From Cavenderia fasciculata (lineage: Eukaryota; Evosea; Eumycetozoa; Acytosteliales; Cavenderiaceae), in assembly GCF_000203815.1 (NCBI RefSeq), contig NW_004457737.1, positions 1,798,001 through 1,862,000 of the forward strand: DNA of 64,000 nucleotides, given 5' to 3'. The notes below the pieces were generated by a model, which had not been told where the DNA came from, ran no database searches, and worked only from the letters and a program-made list of their open reading frames with translations. Made by a program: the position numbers and the translations under genes. Positions within the stretch are counted from its first letter, which is position 1. Each line of letters opens with the position of its first letter. Below, piece by piece: positions 1 through 12,036 of the stretch.

Positions 1-507
1 TCATTTTCTCAAATCATAATAATAATATCGTTAATATATAATGATCATTGGTGAATAGAGAAGGATGGCAACAGCAATTTATGTTGTATATCATAATCAA
101 AGAATGGATATGTCGTAGATGATGAAGATCATACCCACACCGACAATCGTTTACGAAAAACTAACCACCCTTCAAAACTAAACACCCAATCTACTAACCT
201 GCCAACAGATAATCTATGTTGGTCGTTGGGTGGTGAGGGGGTGTAGACTACTACAAATATTGGGAGTATACTCAACTTGTCCCTCTTGTATTACTATTAT
301 ATTGAATTGTTTCCGTTCAAACAAGTTATTCATTTAATTTTATGGTGGCGGTAAATATTAAATTAAATTATTATTATTATTTATTATTAGTATTATTATT
401 ATTATTATGTAGTCAATACTAATATTAATATTTATTTATTTTAGTTCACTATATAAATTATAATTATATAGTTAATTATAATTAACTATTTATATTGAAT
501 AGAAAAA
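1..507. other. Intergenic, upstream of the ankyrin-like gene
   Basis: AT-rich DNA with no convincing reading frame. The stretch from about 340 to 507 is almost pure A/T with TTA/TTATTA tracts and lies directly before the ATG at 508, as expected for a dictyostelid promoter and 5' leader. A less AT-rich patch with CCAACC-type repeats lies around 130-250. No specific regulatory site could be identified. Confidence 0.6.
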
Positions 508-2238
508 ATGGAGACATTATTATTTTTTAATGTTTTCAAGAATCAATTTCTAAGATTTAAATTATTTAAATCAGTTCACGATATTTCAATAATTGAATAC
601 AACTCTTTTGATTATACAGAGAGTAATCGAATCCAACTCAACCCATTCTCATTCAACAACAACTATTACTTTGCCAATGAAAAGCACCAAGAAGTCAGGA
701 GACTGGATTTTATCAAGGGTAGAGACTTGATCAAGCAGCACAGTAGTAATAATAATAATGATCAACGATCATTGGAATTGATTGGAAAATATGCAATGCC
801 ATGGTCATTTATCAAACATTATCTACCATCAAAGGACCGTTTCGACAGCACTACAAGGGAGAAGGCAATCAAGCGATACTGCACCCATCCCAATGCAACA
901 CTTGGTTGTTTGAGACGGTTGTTGGACTGGTCGCCAGACATTAACGCCGACGCAGAGTTGTTGGCTGATGTTGCCAAGGCTGGACACTTGGATATCCTCA
1001 TGTTTTTACAGGGTCGGTTCCAAGGAATCGAAGTGTCACCCAAAGCAATGGATATTACTGCTTTTCACGGCCATTTGCATATACTAGAGTATTTGCATTC
1101 GAGTGACAATGATTGCACGAAAAATGCAATGGATTGGGCTGCTTTTAATGGTCATTTGGATTGCGTTGCTTTTTTGCATTTCAATCGAACCGAGGGCTGC
1201 AGTCAGCTGGCTCTAGAGTACGCAGCGATCAACGGACACTTGTCCGTAGTGGAATTCCTCGACAAGAACCGTACTGAAGGATGCAACTACGTAAACTCAA
1301 TGGACTATGCAGCAAGCAACGGTCATTTGCCAATCGTCGACTACCTCAACCACAACCGCAGTGAAGGGTGCACTGTGCAAGCCATGGATGGGGCCAGCAA
1401 AAATAACCATATGGATGTAGTCGAATACCTCCATTTCAATCGTACAGAGGGGTGCTCAATAAACGCCTTGGATTCGGCTGCGGAAGGAGGCCATATTGAA
1501 ATAGTATCATTCCTAAATGACCATCGCACAGAAGGGTGTAGTATCCGAGCCATTGATTATACTGCAAGGGTCGGACACCTTTTAATCATCCAATTCCTAT
1601 CTCAACATCGTACAGAAGGATGTACAACCTATGCCATGGATTGGGTAAGTAGTAAAGTAATCCAAAAGTATACAACACAATATGTGAGAAGTCAAAACAA
1701 CTGTGCTGGGTTTTTCGCAACGAGTTTTGATTTTTAACATATGTAACATTACAATCAATCAACCATTCTAACAATCAGAATTCTCTATCTTTATCTATTT
1801 ATTTAGGCATCTGAAGGAGGATATTTACCAATTGTAGAATACTTACATTTCAATAGAAATGAAGGATGTACTCACAATGCTCTAGATAATGCGTCTAAAT
1901 ATGGATTCCTTCCAATTGTCATTTTCTTGAATGAGCATCGAACAGAGGGAGCTACGGTACAGGCTATGGACGAGGCCAGTGCAAACGGCCACATCGAGGT
2001 GGTTCAATACCTTAAAAGATACCGTCATGAGGGGTGTACAGAGAAAGCTATGACCATGGCCGCTCAAAACGGACATCTTCCAGTCGTCAAATTCCTGAGA
2101 GAGGAACTAGTCCAAGAAATATTTGACCTTGAAGCTGCTATCCGTGCAGCAAATCAAAATGGTCACCAATCAATCGTTCATTATCTCCAACATGACATTG
2201 AACAAGATCTTGATGAAGAACAACCCAATATCTGGTAG
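508..2238 (+). CDS. Ankyrin-like repeat protein ('RTEGC' repeats)
   Basis: Two exons, 508-1644 and 1807-2238, joined in phase 0 by a GTAAGT...TTTAG intron, give 522 aa. From about residue 165 onward the protein is a tandem array of roughly eleven 33-34 aa units with the core RTEGCTxxAMDxAAxNGHL followed by IVxFL, a divergent ankyrin-type helix-turn-helix repeat that is greatly expanded in some dictyostelids. The first ~150 residues are not repetitive and resemble the F-box-like N-terminus of relatives, but no motif is clear. The intron falls inside a repeat, and both exons continue the array without a break. A protein-binding scaffold role is inferred; the partner is unknown. The intron carries a short inverted-repeat element (1681-1741), annotated separately. 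Confidence 0.85.
1681..1741 (+). mobile_element. Short terminal-inverted-repeat element, intronic copy 1
   Basis: A 61-bp element inside the intron of the ankyrin-like gene. It begins TATGTGAGAAGTCAAAAC and ends with the complement of TATGTTAAAAATCAAAAC, so the ends are imperfect inverted repeats (about 15 of 18 positions) with TA at each boundary, as expected for a TA target-site duplication of a Tc1/mariner-type MITE. The same sequence recurs at 58668-58772 with an extra ~45 bp in the middle. This copy therefore looks internally deleted. Confidence 0.6.
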
Positions 2239-2495
2239 CTAGTAACTTAACCTATACCTATCTACCCTCCACGTGCCTAACCAACATCCAATAACATATA
2301 ATAATAATTTAATACTAATACCAATCAACCAACCAACCAGCCACTTTTACTTCACTCTTGAAAATATATTTTAATCAAATCAAATAAATAATAGTACTAA
2401 CTAGTTTAACCTATGTTTGATGAATAATGGGATATGCTGAAATAAAGTTTAATAAAATTAATTGTTCTTGATCCTTGATATCTATTATTGTTAAT

Positions 2496-5400
2496 TTATT
2501 GTTTCTCTGCAGCATCTTCAAGTTTTGCAATGAGCTGAATCATGGTAGGTCTCTTTTTGGGATTATGGCTTAGACACTCTTTGATGAGTGATGTAATAAA
2601 GTGATTGGTGCCACTTGGAAGCTTGGGCTTTAGTTTCTTTTCATAGACAGTCTTTACTAGATCGACGATTGTTTGAATTTCGGGGTAAGGTTCGCTGGCT
2701 GTGACCATTTCATAGAGCATCATACCAAAGCTGTACACATCGGCGGCCGAAGTATAGAGATCACCTGCCAAACATTCGGGTGCCTCCCATTTGGGTGTAC
2801 CAGCGACTGCAGTCATATTGAGCTGAGTGACACGACTGAGACCAAAGTCACCGACCTTGGCATTGTCATACTTGTCAATGAGAATGTTGGCTGCCTTGAT
2901 ATCACGATGAATAATATCGATCGAATGAAGATAGGCCAAGCCCTTGGCAACCGAAACAGCGTATTTAATGACCAATTGGAGTGACAATGGGTGGTTCTTT
3001 TTAACGACGTCCCACAGTGTACCCTTGTGCATGATTTCAGTGACAATCATAAAGATAGAGTCTACTGATCTTGGAATAATACAAGCACCCTCTAATTTTA
3101 GCAGATTGGGGTGTTGGATGAGACCCATGATGGCAACCTCTTTTAAAAAGTCTTCCAATCTAAAGGTAAATGACACCTCACTAAATATCTTGATGGCAAC
3201 CTCTTTTCCATTCCACAATCCCCTATTCACACGAGCCAATGCACCAGCTCCCAAAAATTCTCCAATCACCAAATCAGATTCTTCAATCTTTATATGTGAA
3301 AATACTGCTCCATGTTTACAAATCTCTAAAATGTGTGATAATGATCCCTTATTTTTTAATTCTACAAGATTTTCATCTAAATTTAAAAAATAAATGGAAA
3401 TGGTAAATAAATAAATAAAGTTTCTTTTGTTTTTTTTCTTTTACATACAAGAATACTTTGCCAAATAAATTAAAATTTGAGCAGATTGAATTCTTAAACT
3501 TTCAGCACTTGGTCTATTTGCTTTTGTACAATTATTACTCTTGTCCAACATTTCAATAAAGTTTTGTAGTGGAAACAAATCTGAAAATTCCCTTTTTGAT
3601 TGAGTCGATAGACTTGGATAAATATTTGTCAAAAACAAACAAAAGTTTGGTGAAAATGTATAAGCATCATCCTTTAAAGATATATCCATAAATATTTTAA
3701 GATTATCTTTATATTGTTGGAATAATTCATCTTTTTCTTTGTCTAAAAAAAAATAAATTAAAATTAGTAAAAATAAATATTTATGAATATTTTTTTTCTT
3801 TTGATTTGTTTTTGATACAATACAAATTTTTGATAATTGAGCAATTGATTTAAATACTTCGGTTCTATAAGATTTAAATTGACAACAAACAGCACTTTTA
3901 AGTAAAATATTAACCAAATGTTGAGTTGATTCATCTGACTTGTCCTTTAAATTTGATCTAGTCTCTGCTAGAATGCTACCAAGAAAAGTTACCAACAACT
4001 CATCTCCACAAGATGATAATAGTATAATATGTTGATAGTTTCCATGAATGATTTCCTTTGAAATCTTGTGTAATGGTGATAATATAATAACACTATCCTC
4101 TTGACTTGTTGTTGTTGTTGTATTTCCTGATTGATTAGCACCATTTGGTTCAGTAGTAGAAGTAGAAGAAGAGGAAGAAGAAGAAGATGATAAAGAAGTG
4201 GGCGTAGGTGTGACAGAAGAAGAAGAAGAAGAGGTAGAAGGTTCAGATGTATAATTTCTTTTACCAAGAACCATACCCATAAACCCATTAAGGAATGATG
4301 TTGAAGTGGGTTGTTGTTGAACCAATTGTTGTAAACTTTGTTGTTGTTGTTGTGATAATTGTTGTGGTGATGAACTAATCGATAATTGATTAACTGATTT
4401 TAATAATGAAAATATATTATTATTTTGTTCTAAAAATGATTTTATAGAATCTGATATATCTAAAATAATTAAATCAAAAAGGTTAATAAATTATATTCCT
4501 TTTCTTTATCTTTTTCTTTTTTCTATTTTTTTACCTTTATCAATTTGAATAGTAATATTTGTTGTAATTGATTGAATTTTCATAACAATATTATGAACAT
4601 GTTTAATAAAACGAACGATATAATCTTTTGGTAAAAGATTAAAGTTTTCCGATTGTTTGATTCGATTGATAAATTGAACGGCAAGAGTGAGACGTCCAAT
4701 GGTGATTCTAACAAGATGACGATATAAAAGAATAAATAGTTTGTCAAAGGTTCGCATGGTTTGATCAAATAGTTCCACTTCTTTTTCCTGAGAGACGATA
4801 AAGTTTTCAATCTCTTGATCCTTTGTCTTTAGATAATCGCTATAGGATGACTTTGATCGTGTTGCTCCAATTTTGATTGGTTCCACCTCTTGGTTACTGA
4901 TACCCTTACTTTCTTTGAATAGATTGATCTTGGTGAGCATGATTTGTTTGATAACACCAATATTCTTTGACACCTTTTTCAATAGATCGACCGACGACTC
5001 AAGGGCATTTGGAATAAAGTCAAATGTCTCTTTAAATAGGTAGAATATGTACTCTAGTACAATTGGATCGAGTAGTGCAAGTGATAGATCAACAAAATTG
5101 GATTGCTTATTGTTTGATTGAATGTCATAGTATTTGTTGATATTATCAATTGTCGATTGCTTTTGGAATTGATTCTTTAGATTATTGGCAATTGGTTGTT
5201 GTTGTTTTAATTGATTTTGAATAGAATTGACATTATTTGAATTGGTTTTTGATAATGATGGTTGTTGTTGTTGTTGTTGTTGCAATTGTTGTTTTAATTG
5301 TTGTTGTTGTTGTTGATTGGTTCTAACTCCAGTGGTTGTTGATGATAAACTACTTGGTTGTTTTTGTAGGATTGGTGGTGTACCTCCTCCACTTGCAGCA

Positions 5401-7337
5401 GCAGATCTTGGTGTTGTAGCTGTAGATGATAAATTACTGGAAGATGTAGATGAAATTCCATTACTACCATTTAAAGCTGTTCTAGGTGACATTTGTCGAT
5501 TTAGATTGATTTTGGAGAGTAATAGGATAAACTGCTCCTGGATTTGTTTGAAGCGTTTGGTGAGGTTGTAAGTCTCGAATGGTTTTTCTTTTTAAATACA
5601 GATACTATGTCACAGATATGATGTACAAGGAATACAGGAATGTTGTCGAAATTGTCGATTGCCTTTGTGAAATGTTTGAGTGTGGCGATGATTGGCTCGA
5701 CAACGTGCTTGGAATTGGCTGCATCCTCAATGTCGAGCTCGAGTGAGAAGGGTAGTAGCTTGTACAACTCGTTCTCTTCTGGTGTCGGGATGATCGAATG
5801 AGCTTGACCTTGACCCTGACCCTGATGAGCTGCCGCTGCTTCTGGTTCGAGCATAACATTATTCTTGGTGAGTGGATCGGTCAACAACTTGAACACCATC
5901 TTTTCAACAATGGTAGATTGCATTACGAGTGTTGAGAGTGTGACAAACGAACCAGACTCTAAATCAGGTACGACAATCATAAAATTAGATGGAGTGTATC
6001 CATTATCACTACCGCTGCCTGGTAAATCCGATGCTCTACTAATCAATGGCAACTCCCAAATCGAAATGAATCGAAGCAGTGTAACGAAAAACTTGTCCTC
6101 TTGTTCCAACCGATTCTTTAAATATCTCGAAGTGACCACTCCAAAAGCTTGCTTCAAACTTCCGTTTCCATTGGCGTTTGATTGGATCGATGAAGAAACA
6201 CTTGGTGACGAAATAGATGACGACAGACCCGACGACACTGACGAAGCAGTCGATGAAGATGATGTCAAAAACTCGCCAACCTTGTTTGGTGATCGAATCA
6301 TTGGACGTCTCAAATCGTTGTTATCGTCCTCATTGGGATGAAGGTTCTGAGCTGTCGTACCGTTGGTGAATGTAGTAGTACTCGCACTTCCCAAGTATGG
6401 CTTGGCAATTGGGAAATCATCAAACGTCCCTACAACCACTTTCCAATCATCCAACATTCTCTTTAACTCATCATTTTGTGGTAATGTACCTGTTGCCAAA
6501 CTACTTGACATTGATTGTGGTGATTGTGGTGGTAGAGGTTGTGATTGTGATTGTTGTTGTTGTTGTCTTGGTGATTTTTGTGGTGGTGATGAAGGTAATT
6601 GTTGTGTTTGCAGTTGATTAGATTTATCGATACTTGAATCTATCAATTTCAATAGTTGATTTTCATTGTTATAGTATCGAATGGCTACACCATTTCTCCA
6701 AAACTCTTCTTGAACTGTTTTGTTTTTTGCAAAGTGAAATGATCCGATACCATTTGCTCGACTACTCGCCCATTTACCTTGGTAATAGTCACGTGTCGAC
6801 AAATACTCTGGCGTCTGTACCTTGACAATGACAGAATCAACCAATGTAAACGATTGGTTGGTCTTGCTCTTTGTCTGATAGTTTTGGTTTCCAGGACCAT
6901 TAATAATGACTTGATTCTCGAGTGACCCTGTTGTCTTGAACCCTACGTCTTTGTTGGCCGATATAACGGCGGTGGGAGGGATGATACTCGATAGTTCTTG
7001 GAATGTCTTGTATCCATCATTGACTATCAATATGCCATCACCACACTTTTGGTCATTCTTCCACTCTCCGACATAGGTACAGGTTGGATGCAAGAATACA
7101 CCTTCACCTTCCTTGTACATTGAATCATCTATTTTACCTTGATAGAATCCATAATTTGAATGAATCTAAAATGTAGATATTTAATGAACAAAAGCAGCAA
7201 CAGCTGATTATTAATAAATAGTATGGTGTGTGTTGTCGACATGAAAGAGGATGAATACATACACTAGCCTTTTCATTATTTGATTTAATGATAACATCAT
7301 ATGAATACGATGGTGGTCTAATAACATCAAAATCCAT
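2496..7337 (-). CDS. MORN-repeat protein with C-terminal TKL-type kinase domain
   Basis: Five exons (7337-7263, 7165-4535, 4459-3824, 3742-3449, 3376-2496) join in frame with GT..AG introns to about 1505 aa, provided one base is added in the A5 run (plus-strand T5 at 5589-5593). Without it the frame stops at about 5501, although excellent coding sequence resumes immediately in the next frame. Domains: MORN-like units at about residues 30-70 (YxGEWKND) and again around 135-170 (YYQGKW); a Gln/Ser-rich middle; a helical segment (~900-1210); then a protein kinase domain from about 1248 to the end. The kinase has the Gly loop GAGALARV, VAIK lysine, HRDIKAAN, DFG and an APE motif, so it should be active. 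Closest in type to tyrosine-kinase-like Ser/Thr kinases. MORN repeats often bind phospholipid, so membrane-linked signalling is inferred. Confidence 0.8.
5586..5595 (-). other. Frame break in an A-run of the MORN-kinase gene
   Basis: On the coding strand the run of five A (plus-strand T 5589-5593) separates two strongly coding frames: ...HICDIVSVFK upstream and KEKPFETYNLTKRF... downstream. Adding one A restores a continuous frame. No GT..AG pair of usable size spans the break, so an intron is unlikely. Most likely a sequencing or assembly indel; a true mutation cannot be excluded. Confidence 0.65.
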
Positions 7338-8638
7338 CTTGACCTATAGTTTAAACTTACTATCTATCTTTTTATAGATAGGGTATAGTTGTTGTTACCA
7401 ATAATTATTGTTGTGTAAAGATTGTTTTGTGTCAACTAAATCAAAAGGTTTATAATATCTTGAATTAATAAACTAGTATATATATATAGTCGTTGTACAA
7501 TGATTGAGATTGATTGATTGATCTTTTGCAGCTATAATAATAATTGATTGGTTTGCTTGTGACTTCTTCTGATATCTGATGATAATAATATGTTTTGGTG
7601 AAGAGATGTTATATAATAATAAATAATATAATAATACAATGAAGATGAATATACTACAGTAGATTGATAGATAGGATAGAGATACTTGTTTACACAGTTA
7701 TCAAAAGAAATATCAAAGGTAGGATTTTTCAACAAGCTTGTTGTTTATTCTTTTGATGATGAATTCTTTTAAAATTTTTGATTAATCCAAACTCCGCACA
7801 TAATATATTATATGTGTGGGTGGGGATGTCCTAGCTAGGAATAGCGAAACGTCACCCCATACTACAATGTACTATACTACTACTCATCAATCATTGAATA
7901 TTCCCAAATAGCTGCTATTATTTAAATATAGCAATTTAATTGATTGATTGATATATCTTACCTTTTTGTAATTAAGTTCTTTTTGTTTTTTTTCTCTCTA
8001 TAGATCTATCTATCTATCTTGATAATAATTATATAGGTTTGAAATAAAGTGATGAATATTATTTGTTTTGATTGAAAAGAAAAGAGAACTGGACTGACTG
8101 ATTGAAACAAAAAGGGGTGGGTTCAAGATAGAGACATACAGACAGACAGACAGACAGATAGACACGCCAACACATTTAAAATGTGATCAATCGTAACAGC
8201 AAAAATGGTAACCATCATCCTATATTGGTGGTTCTGGTATATCCATTTAACAACAACAACCATCATACACATCATAGGGAGCAAAGGAAAAATGGAGGGA
8301 AAACGTGTTGATGATGATTGATTGATTGTAGTTGTGGTGTTGGAGAGAGGTAGTGTGTGTGGTTGGTTGTAAAATAAACCATCATCATCATCATCAACAA
8401 TGGTGGTGTAGGTGATCGATTGTCGTGTAGCAGACAACTTCACTATAGGTGTGAAGGTGGAATTTATTCATTGTTTAGGTTGGTTGATCCTCCTGCAGAA
8501 AGCAAACCCACCAACACCACCAAGTTTAGGGTTGAGGTGTCAGAGTTTTCTTGTTCATTGCTGCACTAAACTAACTCTTACTTGTTGGTTGGTATTAAAA
8601 TACAATACAATATATTATATTATATTATACTTTTAGTT
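7338..8638. other. Intergenic, between two minus-strand genes
   Basis: About 1.3 kb with no credible protein gene; short frames at 7532-7735 and 8123-8443 (-) are low-complexity and lack homology. It holds the promoter of the MORN-kinase gene, a TA run near 7470-7490, a (GACA)n tract at about 8137-8160 and ATC/CAT triplet repeats near 8380-8400. Around 7805-7855 there is a G/C-richer patch with the 12-bp palindrome TCCTAGCTAGGA; a small structured RNA is possible but unsupported. Confidence 0.5.
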
Positions 8639-9734
8639 TTAATAATGATCTTTATAACGTCTATCATAATTCATATTTGGATTAAATAATAATCTTCCAA
8701 AATCTTGAAGTGGAGAACAAGCAGCTACGAGGAGATCATAGTTTAAGCTAAACCCTCCATTGTAGGGATTTCCATAGGACAGTTGATTGAGGATTGATGG
8801 ATCCAAGGGTACCTGTTCTCTATTGATCCTACTTTTCAATCTTTTTTCAATTTCGATTGGGTCGTTTAATCTTTGTGATCCACTTGCAACTAGCCATCCA
8901 TTTAAAAGCACCCAAAAGAGTTGAGCTTCTCCAGTGACGGGATCGATCATAGCCAAACTATCAGATGTTGGGATACCTTGATCAGATTGGATGATCTCGT
9001 TTTGAATGACGACCATATTGACACCAAATCTCTCTCTCACTGCCGACGAGATTTGATTAGGACTTGCAAACATTTTCATCACATCATCTTCTTGCAACAA
9101 TTTTGCTATTTGATGTGGATTCAATGTTAAAATAGTGCCATCCTTTAATAGACACCCATTTCCACTAAAGGGTGCGTAGTCTGTTGATCCTCCAAAGTTG
9201 ATGCACGCCTTTTCAGCCCAAAACGGTGATTTCTCGATATGGTTTAGACACTCTATCACCAATCTTTTACAACTATCTAGAATCTCTGACATGTCGTTGT
9301 ACAGAGTACTCGTTGAAACGAATATTTTGGTAGAGTTGCATAGTTTTCTTGAAACTCCCCATGTAGTGGTGATGGTCGATTGCTGCACCACCTCGAATAC
9401 CTTGTCAAAGATACCAACCAACATGATATGGTATACCGACGGATCAATTGAATACGCAAGATTGTATCCAGCATCTGCCGTGTAATGTTCGGTTGGATGA
9501 CCAGGATAATGGGTGTAACAGGCAACCGTTGTCAATGTAGGTGAATGAACCTCCATAAACGAGTCTTTTACGAGGTACTGGTAGACAAACGATTCCAACG
9601 ATGCTTTTAATCTAACCGTTGCCTGATGTAATGGTAATCGATTACAAAATGTTTCTGCCACTGGATACAAAGATGAAGCTGGTACCATTGGATACCAAAA
9701 TACATTCTTGTCTTTTTGATTTTTTTGGTCTGTA

Positions 9735-9774
<40 letters not shown>

Positions 9775-10536
9775 CTTTTACTACTACAACTGCTCCTCCA
9801 CTATTATCATATAGTTTCTCGTCTCGATGAAGAATATGTCTATATCCATTGTCATGGTCAAGGGGAGGATAGGAAATAGCGATTGAATTGTGATTTCGGT
9901 AAACACTCGGGTTGGTTGGTTGAGAAACCACTTTGAATGCAATGACTTTAAGCTCCAACGATCGGTTTGTTAGAGGATTGATACGAAGATGACCACCTGG
10001 TGGACTAGCCTCTACCATAGCTTGTATCTCTACCAATGACTCTGGTAGTAATTTTGACCAAATCTTTAATGTCTGTTGATCAATATAACAATTTGATGAT
10101 TTAGCAATACAATCTAATATCTCTTTAAGTAAATACCGATTCTTGAATACAAAAGTAAATAACTTTGTTGAATATTCATTGTGTATTGGTGTTGGTCCCA
10201 ATGGAAGATATAATTCGTTTGTTGTTGTTTCAATAGGACCACTACCACTAGCAGCAATATGATCTTTATATATATTGAATGCTTTTGTTTGATTGAGTAG
10301 TTGAGATTGAATGGTTGAATAGATTGGTGATGATGGATCTCTAAGTATACTGAGTGTCAATTTACCCAATGATCTTGTTGATTGTATTCTAGCACGTGTA
10401 ACTATAACTCTACCAAGATGCAATGATTCATCTAATCGATGAATTGGTACAAATGAATCCCATTTTGGTGTGATTGATGATCTTTCACTTGGGTATTTCT
10501 TGGTTGTATAATTTTTAAATGGTGATAATACTATAA

Positions 10537-10606
<70 letters not shown>

Positions 10607-10612
10607 TGACAT
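8639..10612 (-). CDS. Class IIb aminoacyl-tRNA synthetase-like protein, catalytic motifs degenerate
   Basis: One uninterrupted frame of 657 aa starting after a 22-codon poly-Asn run. Residues ~55-110 look like the OB-fold anticodon-binding domain of Asp/Asn/Lys-tRNA synthetases (LGRVIVTRARI). The C-terminal half follows the AspRS/AsnRS catalytic core: a motif 1-like segment (DSFMEVHSPTLT), a motif 2 region where the usual FRxE is replaced by FEVVQQSTITTT, and a motif 3-like end GGFSLNYDLLVAA where the ATP-binding arginine of GxGxxR is Leu. It ends in FNPN instead of FPR. The fold looks preserved while the residues that activate the amino acid are lost, so this is probably not a working synthetase. 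A regulatory role or an amidation-type activity, as in AsnA-like paralogues, is possible. A second poly-Asn run splits the linker. Confidence 0.7.
10536..10607. repeat. (TTA/AAT)n tract encoding poly-Asn
   Basis: About 23 tandem triplets coding for the Asn run at the start of the synthetase-like protein (minus strand). A second, shorter tract at about 9737-9772 encodes another Asn run in the same gene. Similar tracts occur at 42361-42410 in FIG4 and elsewhere; they are typical of dictyostelid coding sequence and prone to length change. Confidence 0.85.
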
Positions 10613-10864
10613 ATTTACTATTACAATGTTTATGTTATGACTCTCTTGTATGTCTATTCATATTCTAACACTCCACTCCTTTCTTTACATCATGTGACGA
10701 ACGACTTGACTTGACCTACTCCAAAAGATATCCAAAACGTGCATGAACCCATGGGTTTACAAAAAATCAGTAAAAAACAAGAAATAATAACTTTAGGTTA
10801 ATATTTATTTATTTTCTTTTCTTTTTAATATATATAATAAATATATATATATATTATATTTATA

Positions 10865-12036
10865 TTAAAATGAATAAAGGAACCAAGAATTATAAGGGAA
10901 ATTATTATTGGATTGAATTGATTTGTATTGTAGGTTGGAAAGATTAATAGTTGTTAGAGTTGTAGTGACGTTGTTGGTCGAGGTAAATAATGTTAGATAA
11001 TTGGAATCACTCGATGATAATACATATGGAATACTTTGTGGTGGGTATGGGTTATTGATTTGTAATAATGATTTGAATTGGCCACTATTGTTACTATCGT
11101 CTAATTCAATTTGTAGTAGTGTTAATTGTTGTCCAACTTGTGTGATACCATATAATTGTGGTGCTTCTCCTCCTTGTTGTTGTGTTGGTGATATTAAAAA
11201 TACTGTTGATGATATTGTTGAACTTGGTATCCAAGTACTCAAGATATAATCTACATATTGATTGGTTGTAGTGTTGTAGGTGAGAATACGGTGTAGTTGA
11301 GTGTCTTGATCGACAAAATGTGTGTAATAGGTAGAGGAGTGAAGATTGTATGCTCCAGTTGGAAAGGAACTATTGTCAAAGGCGTACTGGTCGTTAAATG
11401 AAATAGGGATCTCTTGTTTCTCTGGGAACTTCCATTCCATCAATGTGACTGTATTGTTTTCCAAATTGGTCACTGCCGTTATAATCATTTCCTTACTTTC
11501 ATCATATCCCATTGGTATAGTATCGATAAAACAATTTGATTGTAATGGTAATGCTTTGATTTTAGTTAATTGTTTTTTCTACCCAAAAAGACATAATAAA
11601 ATGATTAGTAATTTGTTGATCATAATATATATATTATGATCACCATCATCATGATGATGTTTACATACATTAATATCAAATGAACCAATTGTATTGGCAA
11701 CATTCTTATCATTTAAATACAATACAAGGAATTGTTGAGAGGTGGCATTGAAATCCAAGATACCAATTAAACTTTGGTATTTAAAAGGGACGACAAATTG
11801 ATTGACAGGTTCCAATTGGTTGTAATCATAAACAGTCACATTCCAATTGGATGATTGATCTATCAATATTGAATATAAATATTGTGGTGCTTGTGATTCT
11901 ACCTAAAATATTATCAATCTAGATTAGCATTGGATTAAGGATGATGAACGAATGAATGAATGAATGAATGAATACATACATAATAAAATGTAGATATCAT
12001 CAAGACTATGAAGTATAGGACAAGTGACTTTATCAT
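10865..12036 (-). CDS. Secreted protein of unknown function
   Basis: Three exons (12036-11980, 11902-11669, 11578-10865) joined in phase 0 give 334 aa. Exon 1 encodes 19 residues that form most of a signal peptide (MIKSLVLYFIVLMISTFYY) and is cut off by a GTATGT intron containing (GAAT)n repeats. The mature part is rich in Thr, Asn and Gln with many NxT/NxS sequons and regularly spaced beta-like stretches (LTLLQIEL, YLTLFTST), as in dictyostelid extracellular beta-propeller-type proteins. There is no transmembrane segment or GPI-type tail. I do not recognise the family. The ATG at 12036 is preferred because it supplies the signal peptide in frame. Confidence 0.7.

Noticed and set aside
8123-8443. 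106-codon minus-strand frame
   Set aside because: Built from GACA, CAT and GTT repeats and lacking any protein-like pattern.
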